Shown: positions 25,710-34,327 of the stretch, piece after piece | Position numbering within the stretch: position 1 is the stretch's first letter | Layout: the number at the start of each line of letters is the position of its first letter | Assembly: GCF_017355405.1 (NCBI RefSeq) | Contig: NZ_CP061177.1 | Coordinates: forward strand, 2,649,001-2,713,000 | Direction of reading: 5' to 3' | DNA: 64,000 nt | DNA from: Roseomonas haemaphysalidis | Lineage (GTDB): Bacteria > Pseudomonadota > Alphaproteobacteria > Acetobacterales > Acetobacteraceae | Position numbers and translations under genes: made by a program | The notes under the pieces: model-generated | The model's input: only the letters and a program-made list of their open reading frames with translations | The model's database searches: none | What the model was told of the DNA's origin: nothing

Positions 25710-26686
25710 GCCTGATCACCCGCCGGGCGCTGCCCGGGCTGGCCGCCCTCGCCCTGCCGGCCTCCGCCGCCATGGCGCAGACCACCCCGGCGGCGCCCTC
25801 GCCCGCCAAGCTGACGCTGATGTTGGACTGGTTCGTCAACCCGGACCACGCGCCCATCGTGGTGGCGCAGGAGGGCGGCCACTTCGCCCGGGCCGGGCTG
25901 GAGGTGCGCATCATCGCCCCCGCCGACCCCAACGACCCGCCCCGGCTGGTGGCCGCCAAGCAGGCGGATCTCGGCGTCTACTACCAGAAGAGCCTGCACC
26001 TGGCGGTGGACCAGGGCCTGCCGCTGGCCCGTGTCGGCACCCTGGTCGCCACGCCGCTGTCCACGCTGACGGTGTTGCGGGACGGCGCCGTGAAAACGCT
26101 GGCAGACCTGAAGGGCAGGAAGATCGGCTTCAGCACCGCGGGGTTCGAGGAGGTGGCGATCGACACCATTCTCGGCACCGTCGGGCTGTCGTCGAAGGAC
26201 GTGACGCTGGTGAACGTCAACTTCGGCCTGTCATCCGCCCTCATGTCCGGGCAGGTGGATGCCATCCTGGGCGGCTTCCGCAATTTCGAGCTGCACCAGC
26301 TCGACATCGAGGGCCGCCCCGGCCGCGCCTTCTACCCCGAGCAGCACGGCATGCCGATCTATGACGAGCTGATCTACGTGGCGCACAAGGACCGCGTGCG
26401 CGACCCCGTGCTCCGCCGCTTCATGGACGCCCTGGAAAGCGCCACCACCTTTCTGCTCAACAACCGCGAGGAAAGCTGGAAAATGTTCATCTCCGGCCCG
26501 CGCCGCGAGCTGGACAACGAGCTGAACCGCCGTGCCTTCGCGGATACGGCGGATCGCTTCTCGCTCAGCCCGGCGGCGCTGGACCGCAACCGGTATGAGC
26601 GATTCGCGAAGTTCCTGCAGGGCCGCAAGATGATCGGCAGCGTGCCACCGGTGGAAAGCTATGCGGTGGAGCTGCCGCCGGCCTGA
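25706..26686 (+). CDS. thiY: ThiY-like pyrimidine (HMP/FAMP)-binding protein, NMT1/THI5 fold
   Basis: The 326-residue protein has an export signal with RR (LITRRALPGLAALALPASAAMAQ) and the NMT1/THI5-like core: LMLDWFVNPDHAPIVVAQEGGHF, YYQKSLHLAVDQGLPL, LADLKGRKIGFSTAGFEE and GGFRNFELHQLDIEG. In the ThiY family such proteins bind formylaminopyrimidine or HMP in the periplasm. Position as the last gene of the TPP-riboswitch operon supports this. The exact pyrimidine is not readable from the sequence. Confidence 0.92.
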   Translation: MSLITRRALPGLAALALPASAAMAQTTPAAPSPAKLTLMLDWFVNPDHAPIVVAQEGGHFARAGLEVRIIAPADPNDPPRLVAAKQADLGVYYQKSLHLAVDQGLPLARVGTLVATPLSTLTVLRDGAVKTLADLKGRKIGFSTAGFEEVAIDTILGTVGLSSKDVTLVNVNFGLSSALMSGQVDAILGGFRNFELHQLDIEGRPGRAFYPEQHGMPIYDELIYVAHKDRVRDPVLRRFMDALESATTFLLNNREESWKMFISGPRRELDNELNRRAFADTADRFSLSPAALDRNRYERFAKFLQGRKMIGSVPPVESYAVELPPA

Positions 26687-26690
26687 GGTG

Positions 26691-27614
26691 TCAGCCGCGC
26701 TGCGGCATCGCCTCTGGCACCACCGTCGCCACCAGCGTGGCGTCCAGCGACTCGTAGGCGTGGTAGTCGATGGTCTGGTACAGCTCGGCCCGCGTCTGCA
26801 TGCGGTCCACCATGTTGTGCGTGCCGCCGTCCTGACGGATGGCGGCATACAGCTGCTCCATCGACTTCGCCGCGACGCGCAGGTGGCTGACCGGCCAGAT
26901 CACCATGGAATACCCCATCGCCTCGAATTCCTCGGCGGTGAAGAAAGGCGTGCGGCCGAACTCAGTCATGTTGGCCAGCAGCTTCACGCCCGGCATGCGC
27001 CGGGCGAATTCCTGGAACATCTCGCGCGTGGTCAGCGCCTCGGGGAAGATCGCGTCGGCGCCGGCCTCCAGGTACAGCTTGGCGCGGGCCACGGCGCCAT
27101 CCATGCCTTCGCTGGCAGCGGCATCCGTGCGCGCGATGAGATACAGGTGGCGGCGGGCCTTGCGAGCCGCCGCCACCTTGGCCGCCATGTCCCGTGCATC
27201 GGCCAGCTTCTTGTCGTTCAGGTGGCCGCACTTCTTGGGCAGCAGCTGATCTTCCAGGTGTACCGCGCCGGCGCCGGCCTCCTCAAAGGCGCGGACCATG
27301 TGCATGACGTTGAGCGCCTCGCCATAGCCGGTGTCGCCATCCACCAGCACCGGCAAGCCGGCGGCGCGGGACACCTGGCGGATGTGCCAGGCGACGTCAT
27401 CCACCGTGATCATGCCGAGGTCGGGGATGCCCATGGTCGCTGTCATGGCGGCGCCGGACATGTAGAGCGCCTCGAACCCCGCCTTCTTCGCCAGGAGCGC
27501 GGCGATGCCGAGATGCGCCCCTGGCATGCGCAGGATCTGCGGGCGCTCCAGCAGCGTGCGGAACCGCTGGCCGGCGGGGGCGTCGGGCAGGTCATCGGCG
27601 ATGAGGTAGGGCAT
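26691..27614 (-). CDS. Isocitrate lyase/PEP mutase family protein, PrpB-like
   Basis: The 307-residue TIM-barrel protein has the family active-site loop in the form KKCGH, metal/substrate residues LVDGDTGYGEALNV and VHLEDQLLPKK, and LIARTDAAASEGMDGAVARAKLYLEAGAD. This fits methylisocitrate lyase (propionate catabolism, giving pyruvate and succinate) or the closely related oxaloacetate decarboxylase/carboxyPEP mutase group. No prpC or prpD gene is adjacent, so the substrate is not settled. ATG 27614 has a clear AAGGA Shine-Dalgarno. The gene converges on thiY with a 4-nt gap. Confidence 0.88.
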   Translation of the reverse strand: MPYLIADDLPDAPAGQRFRTLLERPQILRMPGAHLGIAALLAKKAGFEALYMSGAAMTATMGIPDLGMITVDDVAWHIRQVSRAAGLPVLVDGDTGYGEALNVMHMVRAFEEAGAGAVHLEDQLLPKKCGHLNDKKLADARDMAAKVAAARKARRHLYLIARTDAAASEGMDGAVARAKLYLEAGADAIFPEALTTREMFQEFARRMPGVKLLANMTEFGRTPFFTAEEFEAMGYSMVIWPVSHLRVAAKSMEQLYAAIRQDGGTHNMVDRMQTRAELYQTIDYHAYESLDATLVATVVPEAMPQRG

Positions 27615-27777
27615 CGTTTTTCCTTGAGGGACGTTTCGCCCACACCTAACACCCGGCCCGGCCCTCGGCCATGGCCGCGGGGGCGGGCTTTGCGGGCGGG
27701 CCATCCGGCCTTAGCTTGATCCTGACCGACACGACGCGAACCGCCGCAGGCGGACCGAACCTCTGGGAGTAGCTGCC

Positions 27778-28605
27778 ATGGAAATGTCCGGCGAACGGCG
27801 CATCGAGGCGCCCCGCGCAACCGTATGGCAGGGCCTGAACGACCCCGAGGTGCTGCGCGCTTCGATCCCGGGGTGCGAGACGGTGGAACGGACGGGCGAC
27901 GATTCCTTTCAGGCCCGCGTAGCCGTGAAGCTGGGCCCGATGGCCGCCAAGTTCGCGGGCAAGATGCAGCTCACCAACATCAACCCGCCCGAGTCCTACA
28001 CCATCGGCGGCGAAGGCAACGGCGGTGCCATGGGCTTCGCGAAGGGGGGCGCCGACGTGGCGCTACGCGAGCTCGGCCCCACGACGACGCTGCTGACCTA
28101 CAACGTCAAGGCGCAGGTGGGTGGCAAGATGGCGCAGCTGGGTGCGCGGCTGATCGACAGCACCGCCAAGCAGATGGCCGACCAATTCTTCGACCGCTTC
28201 GCCGCCTATGTCTCCACCCCGGCCGAGCCGGCGGCGGCACCGGCTTCCCAGGACGCCCCCGCCACGCCCCGCCCGTCGCACGAGGCTGTGCTGCCCGAGG
28301 GCACGGTGCCGACCCCTGCCCCCGGCACGGAGATCGGTGACTCGTCGCCGCTGGAGCGCCTGGGCTCGGCGACCATCATCGGCGCCGGCCTGTCCGAGCA
28401 TGCGGGCGACAAGCCGCCCGGCATGGAAGGCGGCCAGCAGCCCGTGTCGCCGCGCGGCTACGCCCCGCCCCGCCCGGCGAGCCAGCCCGCCGCGCTGTCG
28501 GTCCTGTCGCTGGTGCCCACCGAGATCTTCGGCCTGCCTTTGACCTTCTGGGGCGGCACGCTGATCTGGCTGGTGCTGCTGGTCGTGCTGTTCCTGCGCG
28601 GGTGA
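27778..28605 (+). CDS. coxG: CoxG-like SRPBCC protein with C-terminal membrane anchor
   Basis: The 275-residue protein begins with the SRPBCC/CoxG fold (about residues 1-150): MSGERRIEAPRATVWQGLNDPEVLRASIPGCE, then QLTNINPPESYTIGGEGNGGAMGFAKG and LGARLIDSTAKQMADQFF. A Pro/Ala-rich linker of about 80 residues follows, and a C-terminal membrane helix (LTFWGGTLIWLVLLVVLFLRG). In the CO-dehydrogenase system CoxG helps attach the enzyme to the membrane. GGGAG lies ahead of ATG 27778. It heads a tightly packed maturation operon. Confidence 0.93.
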   Translation: MEMSGERRIEAPRATVWQGLNDPEVLRASIPGCETVERTGDDSFQARVAVKLGPMAAKFAGKMQLTNINPPESYTIGGEGNGGAMGFAKGGADVALRELGPTTTLLTYNVKAQVGGKMAQLGARLIDSTAKQMADQFFDRFAAYVSTPAEPAAAPASQDAPATPRPSHEAVLPEGTVPTPAPGTEIGDSSPLERLGSATIIGAGLSEHAGDKPPGMEGGQQPVSPRGYAPPRPASQPAALSVLSLVPTEIFGLPLTFWGGTLIWLVLLVVLFLRG

Positions 28606-29519
28606 TGCGGATGACCCCGCCCGCCTCGGTGGAAGCCACGGAGCAGTTGCTCGCGGCCGGCGGCTACGTCGCCGACCGGGCGTTGGCGACGACAGTGCAC
28701 CTCGCCTTGGCGATGGGGCGCCCGCTTTTTCTGGAAGGCGAACCGGGCACCGGCAAGACGGAGATCGCCAAGGTCCTGGCCGCGGGCCTCGGCCGGCGCC
28801 TGGTACGGCTGCAATGCTATGACGGCATGGACCTGTCGGCCGCAGCCTATGAATGGAACCATGCCCGGCAGCTGATGGCCATCCGGCTGGCGGAGGCGAG
28901 CGGGGAAGCCGATCGGGCCAGTCTGGAGGCCGGCATCTACGACCGGCGCTTTCTGCAGGAACGGCCGCTGCTGTCGGCGCTGACCGGCACCCCGGCGGTG
29001 CTGCTGATCGACGAACTGGACCGGGCGGACGAACCGTTCGAGGCATTTCTGCTGGAGATCCTGGCCGACTTCCAGCTCTCCATCCCGGAAATCGGCACCA
29101 TCCGGGCGGAAACGCCCCCCATCGTCGTGCTGACCAGCAACCGAACGCGCGAGGTGCACGATGCGATCCGCCGCCGTTGTTTGTACCATTGGGTCGACTA
29201 CCCCGACGCTGCCCGGGAACGCGCGATCCTGGACCGCCGGGCCCCCGGCCTGCCGGCCAAGCTGTCGGCACAGGTCGTGGACTTCGTGCAGCGCGTGCGG
29301 GACGGCGATTTTTTCAAGTACCCCGGGGTGGCGGAGACCATCGACTGGGCCACGGCGCTGGGGGCCCTCGATGCCACCGAACTGGAGCCTCTCCTGGTCG
29401 ACGATACCCTGGGGGCGTTGCTGAAGTACCAGGACGACATCGCCAAGCTGCGCGGCGCCGAGGCCGCCAGGCTGCTGGAAGCCGTCAAGGCCCCGCCGGC
29501 CGTGACCGTTCCGTTCTGA
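28605..29519 (+). CDS. coxD: CoxD/MoxR-type AAA+ ATPase
   Basis: The 304-residue protein has Walker A GEPGTGKTEIAK, Walker B VLLIDELDRADEPFEAFLLEIL, the MoxR Arg-finger region SNRTREVHDAIRRRCLYHWVDYP and a helical lid. CoxD with CoxE matures the Mo-Cu/Mo cofactor site of CO-dehydrogenase-like hydroxylases, acting as an ATP-driven chaperone. ATG 28605 shares a base with the coxG stop (TGATG); a GTG at 28602 is a less likely start. coxE follows after a 2-nt gap. Confidence 0.93.
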   Translation: MRMTPPASVEATEQLLAAGGYVADRALATTVHLALAMGRPLFLEGEPGTGKTEIAKVLAAGLGRRLVRLQCYDGMDLSAAAYEWNHARQLMAIRLAEASGEADRASLEAGIYDRRFLQERPLLSALTGTPAVLLIDELDRADEPFEAFLLEILADFQLSIPEIGTIRAETPPIVVLTSNRTREVHDAIRRRCLYHWVDYPDAARERAILDRRAPGLPAKLSAQVVDFVQRVRDGDFFKYPGVAETIDWATALGALDATELEPLLVDDTLGALLKYQDDIAKLRGAEAARLLEAVKAPPAVTVPF

Positions 29520-29521
29520 TT

Positions 29522-30691
29522 ATGCCCGGCGGCGGCGCCCTCGCCGGCAACCTGCTTGGCTTCGGCCGGATGCTCCGCCGGGCCGGCCTGCCGCTGGGGC
29601 CGGCCGAGCTGCTGGCGGGTGGCGAGGCGCTGACCCGGGTGGACATCGGCGACCACCGCCAAGCCAAGGCAGCCCTGCGCGCGACACTGGTGCATCGGCG
29701 CGAGCACTTCGAGATCTTCGATCAGGCTTTCGACCTGTTCTGGCGGGCACCCGACCCGTCAGCACGCGGCGCCACGGAAGCTGGCGAACAGCTCGACCGT
29801 GCACCCGCCGCCGCCCGCCGCGTATCGGAAGCGCTGGGCAGCAGCGCCACGGCCGCACCGCCGCCACCCGGCGAAGCCAGGCTTGACGCCGTCCTGACCG
29901 TCAGCGGCGGCGAACAACTGCGGCGAATGGACTTCGACGCGATGACGGCCGCCGAGATCGATGCCGCGAAGCAGGAGATCCGCCGCCTGGTGCTGCCGTT
30001 GGACGCGCGCCCGACCCGCCGCTTCCGACCCGATGCCAACGGCCGCCGCGCCGACCTGCGCGCTACGCTGCGTGCCAGCCTCCGCCAGGGTGGAGAAGTG
30101 CTGGATATCCGCCACAGCAAGCGGGTGACGCGTCCGCCACCCCTGGTGGTGATCTGCGACGTGTCGGGAAGCATGTCGCGTTACGCGCAGATTCTACTGC
30201 ATTTTGTTCATGCGGTGACCAATGACCGGGACCGTGTGGCGAGCTTCCTGTTTGGCACGCGGCTCACCAACATCACCCGGCAGCTGCATCACCGCGACGC
30301 GGAAGTGGCCTTCGAGATGGTGGGCCAGGTGGTACCCGACTGGTCCGGCGGCACCCGCATCGGCGAGGCGCTGGACCGCTTTAATCATGACTGGTCGCGC
30401 CGCGTGCTCGGCCAGGGCGCCGTCGTGCTGCTGATCACCGATGGGTTGGAGCGTGGCGGGGCCGAGGAACTGGCCCGCCTGGCAGCCGCCACGGACCGGC
30501 TGCGGCAATCCTGCCGGCGGCTGATCTGGCTCAACCCGCTCTTGCGCTACGCCGGCTTCCAACCGAAATCCCAGGGCGTGCGGACGATGCTTCCCTTGGT
30601 TCATGAGCATCGCCCCGTCCACAACATCGATAGCCTGCGGTCGCTGGTGGAAACGCTGTCGGCGCCGCATGCCCGCGGGAGAATGCCATGA
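29522..30691 (+). CDS. coxE: CoxE-like von Willebrand factor A domain protein
   Basis: The 389-residue protein has a helical N-terminal half (LLGFGRMLRRAGLPLGPAELLAG) and a C-terminal VWA domain. The metal-ion-dependent adhesion site is complete: DVSGSMS, the Thr of SGGTRIGEALDRF, and Asp in LLITDGLERGG. Members pair with MoxR ATPases, here CoxD, as a metallochaperone complex for molybdenum hydroxylases. Its stop overlaps the following XdhC-like gene by 4 nt. Confidence 0.93.
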   Translation: MPGGGALAGNLLGFGRMLRRAGLPLGPAELLAGGEALTRVDIGDHRQAKAALRATLVHRREHFEIFDQAFDLFWRAPDPSARGATEAGEQLDRAPAAARRVSEALGSSATAAPPPPGEARLDAVLTVSGGEQLRRMDFDAMTAAEIDAAKQEIRRLVLPLDARPTRRFRPDANGRRADLRATLRASLRQGGEVLDIRHSKRVTRPPPLVVICDVSGSMSRYAQILLHFVHAVTNDRDRVASFLFGTRLTNITRQLHHRDAEVAFEMVGQVVPDWSGGTRIGEALDRFNHDWSRRVLGQGAVVLLITDGLERGGAEELARLAAATDRLRQSCRRLIWLNPLLRYAGFQPKSQGVRTMLPLVHEHRPVHNIDSLRSLVETLSAPHARGRMP

Positions 30692-31023
30692 GCGCCCATG
30701 CCGCGACCAACCAGGAGGATATCCTGGCAACCGCCGCCGACTGGCTGGCGGAGGGTGAGACGGTGGCCATCGCCACGGTTGTCGAGACCTGGGGCAGCTC
30801 ACCTCGCCCGGCCGGCTCGCAGCTGGCGGTGACGGCGTCCGGTCGCATGGCCGGCAGCGTGTCGGGGGGCTGCATCGAGGGGGCGGTGGCCGATGTCGCG
30901 CGCCAGACGATGGACAGCGGTGCCCCCCAGCTCCTGGACTTCGGCATCAGCGACGAGCGCGCCTGGGAAGTTGGGCTGGCCTGCGGCGGCAAGCTCAAGG
31001 TGTTCGTGGAGAAGCTGGCGTGA
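30688..31023 (+). CDS. XdhC/CoxI N-terminal domain protein
   Basis: The 111-residue protein holds the XdhC/CoxI domain: VAIATVVETWGSSPRPAGSQLAV, GSVSGGCIEGAVADVA and GLACGGKLKVFVE. The Cys residues in SGGCIEG and LACGG are conserved in the family. XdhC binds molybdenum cofactor, protects it and inserts it (sulfurated) into xanthine-dehydrogenase-type enzymes. In many bacteria this domain is fused to a Rossmann domain; here that second domain is encoded by the next gene, overlapping by 4 nt. Confidence 0.92.
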   Translation: MSAHAATNQEDILATAADWLAEGETVAIATVVETWGSSPRPAGSQLAVTASGRMAGSVSGGCIEGAVADVARQTMDSGAPQLLDFGISDERAWEVGLACGGKLKVFVEKLA

Positions 31024-31718
31024 AAGCGGCTTTTCTGGCGCGGCTGCGCGAAGCCCGTCTGGCCGCGCGGCCGGTGGCCGTCCTGACCGAGCTCAGCACG
31101 GGTCATCAGTTCCTATATCCGGATGACAATGCGCCGGAACCTCTTGTTCATGCAGCAAAGTCGGCGCTGGATTTGGACAAGGCAAGCAGCCTGACCGTCG
31201 CAGGGGCGGATTGGTTTGTTCACCCTTACAATCCGCCGCTGCGGCTAATCGTGGTGGGCGCCGTGCACGTGGCGCAGGCGCTGGTGCCGATGGCGGCTGG
31301 CTGCGGCTTCGCTGTCACGGTCGTGGACCCGCGCGGGGCTTTTGCCACCACGGAGCGGTTCGGCACCGACGTGGTGTTGCGTGACGAATGGCCCGATGAC
31401 GCCCTGCAGGCCTTGGCGCCGGATACCCGCACCGCCGTGGTGACGCTGACGCATGACCCCAAGCTGGATGATCCGGCGCTGGAAGTCGCGTTGCGCAGCC
31501 CCGCTTTCTATGTCGGTGCCCTGGGCAGCCGGAAGACCCACGCCAAGCGGCTCGACCGTCTGCGCGAGGCCGGGCTTGACGAGGCAGCGCTGGCCCGCAT
31601 CGCCGCGCCTGTCGGGCTCAATATCGGCGCGGTCACAGCGCCGGAGATCGCGCTGTCCGTGCTGGCGCAGATCGTCGCCCGGCGTCGCGGGGCCGCCCTG
31701 GGCGGGCCAACCGCATGA
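31020..31718 (+). CDS. XdhC Rossmann-domain protein
   Basis: The 232-residue protein has the C-terminal half of XdhC: LIVVGAVHVAQALVPMAAGCGF (nucleotide-binding start), VVDPRGAFATTERF, VVTLTHDPKLDDPALEVAL, YVGALGSRKTHAKRLDRL and IGLNIGA-like residues IAAPVGLNIGAVTAPEIALSVLA. A GTG start at 31020 overlaps the preceding stop. Both halves are intact and conserved, so this is a natural gene split rather than a frameshift. It works with its neighbour in molybdenum-cofactor insertion. Confidence 0.92.
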   Translation: MKAAFLARLREARLAARPVAVLTELSTGHQFLYPDDNAPEPLVHAAKSALDLDKASSLTVAGADWFVHPYNPPLRLIVVGAVHVAQALVPMAAGCGFAVTVVDPRGAFATTERFGTDVVLRDEWPDDALQALAPDTRTAVVTLTHDPKLDDPALEVALRSPAFYVGALGSRKTHAKRLDRLREAGLDEAALARIAAPVGLNIGAVTAPEIALSVLAQIVARRRGAALGGPTA

Positions 31719-33361
31719 TCTTCGGCCCGACCCCCCTGGCGGAAGCCGAGGGCGCCATTCTGGCCCATACCGTCCGCCTGCCGGGACGCGTCATCAAGAA
31801 GGGCACGGTGCTGGACGCCGGCGCGGTCGCGGCTCTGCGGGAAAGTGGCCGCCCAGACGTTGTCGCCGCCCGCCTGCAAGATGGCGATGTCACGGAAAAC
31901 GACGCCGCCCACCGGGTTGGCGAAGCCTTGATGGGCCCGAGCTTGGCCCGCACCCGCGCCGCGACGGGGCGGGTGAACCTGCAATCCACCGTCACCGGCC
32001 TGCTGGTTGTCGACGCGGCTCGGGTCCACGCGTTGAACGCGCTGGACGAGAGCCTGACGTTGGCGACCCTGCCGGATTACACGCCGGTTTCCCCCCGTGA
32101 AATGCTGGCCACCGTCAAGGTCATTCCCTTTGCCATGGCCGGCAGCGTACTGGCCGAGGCCGAGGCATTGATGCGGCAAGGCCCGATGCTGGCGGTGCAT
32201 CCCTTCCGCCCCCTGAAGGTCGGCTTGGTGCTGACCGAGCTGCCGGGCCTGAAGGAAAGCATCATGGAAGGCGCCGTGGAGGCGACGGAGGAGCGCGTGG
32301 CCGGGTTGACCGGCACGCTGCTGCCGCCGCGCCGCTGCGCCCACGAGGCCGGGGCGATCGCCGATGCCTTGCGGCAACTCCTGTCCGATGGGGCGGAGAT
32401 GCTGCTTGTCGCCGGGGCATCCGCGGTGGTGGACCGGCGCGATGCCGGACCCGCGGCCATTGTACAGGTCGGCGGAAGGATCGAGCATTTCGGCATGCCG
32501 GTGGACCCGGGCAACCTGATCTGCCTGGGGGCGGTGGGCGATGTGCCCGCCATGGTGCTGCCCGGCTGCGCCCGCAGTCCAAAGTTGAACGGTTTCGACT
32601 GGGTGCTGCAACGCCTCTTCGCCGGCCTACCCGTGGCCGGCCGCGACGTGATGCGCATGGGCGTCGGCGGCTTGCTGAAGGAAATCGAGTCGCGCCCGCT
32701 GCCCCGTGCGCAGGCGGGCCGTGGCGCGGCGCCGATCGCCACGCCGCGCCGGCCCCGGCAGGTTGCGGCGCTGGTGCTGGCGGCGGGCCGGTCCAGCCGC
32801 ATGGGCGAGGTCAACAAGCTGCTGGTGCAGGACCGTTCCGGGCGGCCGATGGTGTCGCGCGTGGTCGACAACGTTCTGGCTTCCGGCGCCCGCCCGGTGA
32901 TCGTGGTCACGGGCCATGACGCCGCCGCGGTGCATGCAGCGCTGCAAGGCCGCCCCGTCACCATGGTGCATGCTGAGCATCATGCGGAGGGGCTTGCGGC
33001 CTCCCTGCGCTGCGGGCTCGCGGCGTTGCCGGCGGGTGCCGAGGGCGTCGCCGTCTGCCTGGGCGACATGCCTCTGGTCACCGGCGGGGCGATTGATCGG
33101 TTGATCGCCGCCTTTGACCCCGAGGAAGGGCGCGCCATCGTCGCCCCCACCTTTGATGGCCAGCCGGGTAACCCGGTGCTGTGGTCCCGCGAATACCTGC
33201 CGCAGATGATGGCGTTGACTGGCGATGCCGGCGCGCGCGCGCTGCTGCGCCAGCATGCCGAACGGGTGGCGGAGGTGGAGATGCCGGACGGCGCGGTGCT
33301 GCGCGACTTCGACACGCCGGAGGCCCTGGCGGGCGAGCCGGACTACGCGCACCGGGCATGA
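31715..33361 (+). CDS. Fusion of molybdopterin-binding (MoCF) and MobA-like nucleotidyltransferase domains
   Basis: The 548-residue protein has two parts. Residues 1 to about 340 form a MoeA/MoaB-type molybdopterin-binding region (HTVRLPGRVIKKGTVL, LLVAGASAVVDRRDAGPAAI, VGDVPAMVLPGCARSPKLNGFDWVLQRL). The remainder, from about 345, is a MobA/MocA-like cytidylyltransferase (ALVLAAGRSSRMGEVNKLL, VICLGDMP-type VAVCLGDMPLV, GQPGNPVLW). It probably converts molybdenum cofactor to its CMP or GMP dinucleotide form for the enzyme served by this operon. It overlaps xdhC and folK by 4 nt each. Domain fusions of this kind are known in alphaproteobacteria. Confidence 0.9.
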   Translation: MIFGPTPLAEAEGAILAHTVRLPGRVIKKGTVLDAGAVAALRESGRPDVVAARLQDGDVTENDAAHRVGEALMGPSLARTRAATGRVNLQSTVTGLLVVDAARVHALNALDESLTLATLPDYTPVSPREMLATVKVIPFAMAGSVLAEAEALMRQGPMLAVHPFRPLKVGLVLTELPGLKESIMEGAVEATEERVAGLTGTLLPPRRCAHEAGAIADALRQLLSDGAEMLLVAGASAVVDRRDAGPAAIVQVGGRIEHFGMPVDPGNLICLGAVGDVPAMVLPGCARSPKLNGFDWVLQRLFAGLPVAGRDVMRMGVGGLLKEIESRPLPRAQAGRGAAPIATPRRPRQVAALVLAAGRSSRMGEVNKLLVQDRSGRPMVSRVVDNVLASGARPVIVVTGHDAAAVHAALQGRPVTMVHAEHHAEGLAASLRCGLAALPAGAEGVAVCLGDMPLVTGGAIDRLIAAFDPEEGRAIVAPTFDGQPGNPVLWSREYLPQMMALTGDAGARALLRQHAERVAEVEMPDGAVLRDFDTPEALAGEPDYAHRA

Positions 33362-33849
33362 TCCTGATCGCGCTGGGCGCCAATCTGCCAGGCCTGGACG
33401 GCAGCGAGCCGCGCGCGACCTGCGAGGCCGCGGCGCAGGCCCTGCGGCGCATCCCCGGACTGATGGTTTCCGCCCTGTCGCGCTGGTGGCTGACCGCGCC
33501 GGTGCCGCCCACCCCAGGGGCGCCATGGTACGTCAACGGTGTCGCCCGCTGCGAGGGGGACATGCCGCCCCCGGTACTGCTGTCCGCATTGCAGGCCATC
33601 GAGGATGCCGCCGGCCGGGTCCGCGCCTACCCCAATGCCCCGCGGACACTGGACCTCGACATCGTCGCGATGGGCGACACGGTCCGCGCGGGGCCGGACC
33701 CCATCCTGCCGCATCCGCGCGCGCATCTGCGGCGATTCGTGTTGCAGCCTTTACAGGAGGTGGCACCGGGCTGGCGGCATCCCTCGCTGGGGCGCAGCGT
33801 CGAGGAACTGCTGCGCGGCCTGCCGGAAGAAGCGATGCGGCCGCTCTGA
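33358..33849 (+). CDS. folK: 2-amino-4-hydroxy-6-hydroxymethyldihydropteridine pyrophosphokinase
   Basis: The 163-residue protein starts with LIALGANLPG and contains the family signature PRTLDLDIVAMG, PGAPWYVNGVARCE and LPHPRAHLRRFVLQPL. FolK transfers pyrophosphate from ATP to the pterin alcohol in folate synthesis. Its ATG overlaps the stop of the molybdopterin fusion gene, so it appears translationally coupled to a molybdoenzyme maturation operon. rpoZ follows after about 70 nt. Confidence 0.95.
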   Translation: MILIALGANLPGLDGSEPRATCEAAAQALRRIPGLMVSALSRWWLTAPVPPTPGAPWYVNGVARCEGDMPPPVLLSALQAIEDAAGRVRAYPNAPRTLDLDIVAMGDTVRAGPDPILPHPRAHLRRFVLQPLQEVAPGWRHPSLGRSVEELLRGLPEEAMRPL

Positions 33850-33918
33850 GCTTGTGTTTCGCGGCTCCGATGGCTATCTGCAAGGTTCCGCTAAGATGAA
33901 TGAGTTGGAGGCCGCACC

Positions 33919-34311
33919 ATGGCCCGCGTAACCGTCGAAGACTGCATCCTGAAGGTTCCGAACCGCTTTGAGCTGGTTTTGCTGGCCGCCCAGCGCGCCC
34001 GCAACATCAGCCGCGGCGAGGAACTGACGATCGACCGCGACAACGACAAGAACCCGGTCGTGGCGCTGCGCGAGATCGCCGACGACACCGTGGAACTGCC
34101 GGGCCTGGAGCAGGACCTCATCAAGTCCCTGCTGCGCGCCCCGGAGCCGGAGCCGGTGGAGGAAGAGGTGATCGACCTGATCGCCACGGACGAGAACATC
34201 TTCGGCGTCATGGACGTGAACGAGGAGCCGCTGCCGGATGCCGGCGCGGACGACCTGTCCGGCGACGACATCGAAGCCGCGATCGCCGCCGAACTCGGCG
34301 GCCGCCGCTGA
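33919..34311 (+). CDS. rpoZ: RNA polymerase omega subunit
   Basis: The 130-residue protein has the omega hallmarks [27 protein letters not shown] and [15 protein letters not shown]. The acidic C-terminal extension (about residues 80-130) is common in alphaproteobacteria. Omega helps assemble RNA polymerase and forms part of a ppGpp binding site, which fits its position directly before rsh. GGAGG lies about 9 nt ahead of the ATG. Confidence 0.97.
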   Translation: MARVTVEDCILKVPNRFELVLLAAQRARNISRGEELTIDRDNDKNPVVALREIADDTVELPGLEQDLIKSLLRAPEPEPVEEEVIDLIATDENIFGVMDVNEEPLPDAGADDLSGDDIEAAIAAELGGRR

Positions 34312-34327
34312 CCGGGCGGGGGCGACA

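Noticed and set aside
30688..31718. Frameshift splitting a single xdhC
   Set aside because: Both halves have complete domains, sensible starts and a 4-nt overlap, as in known split XdhC pairs.
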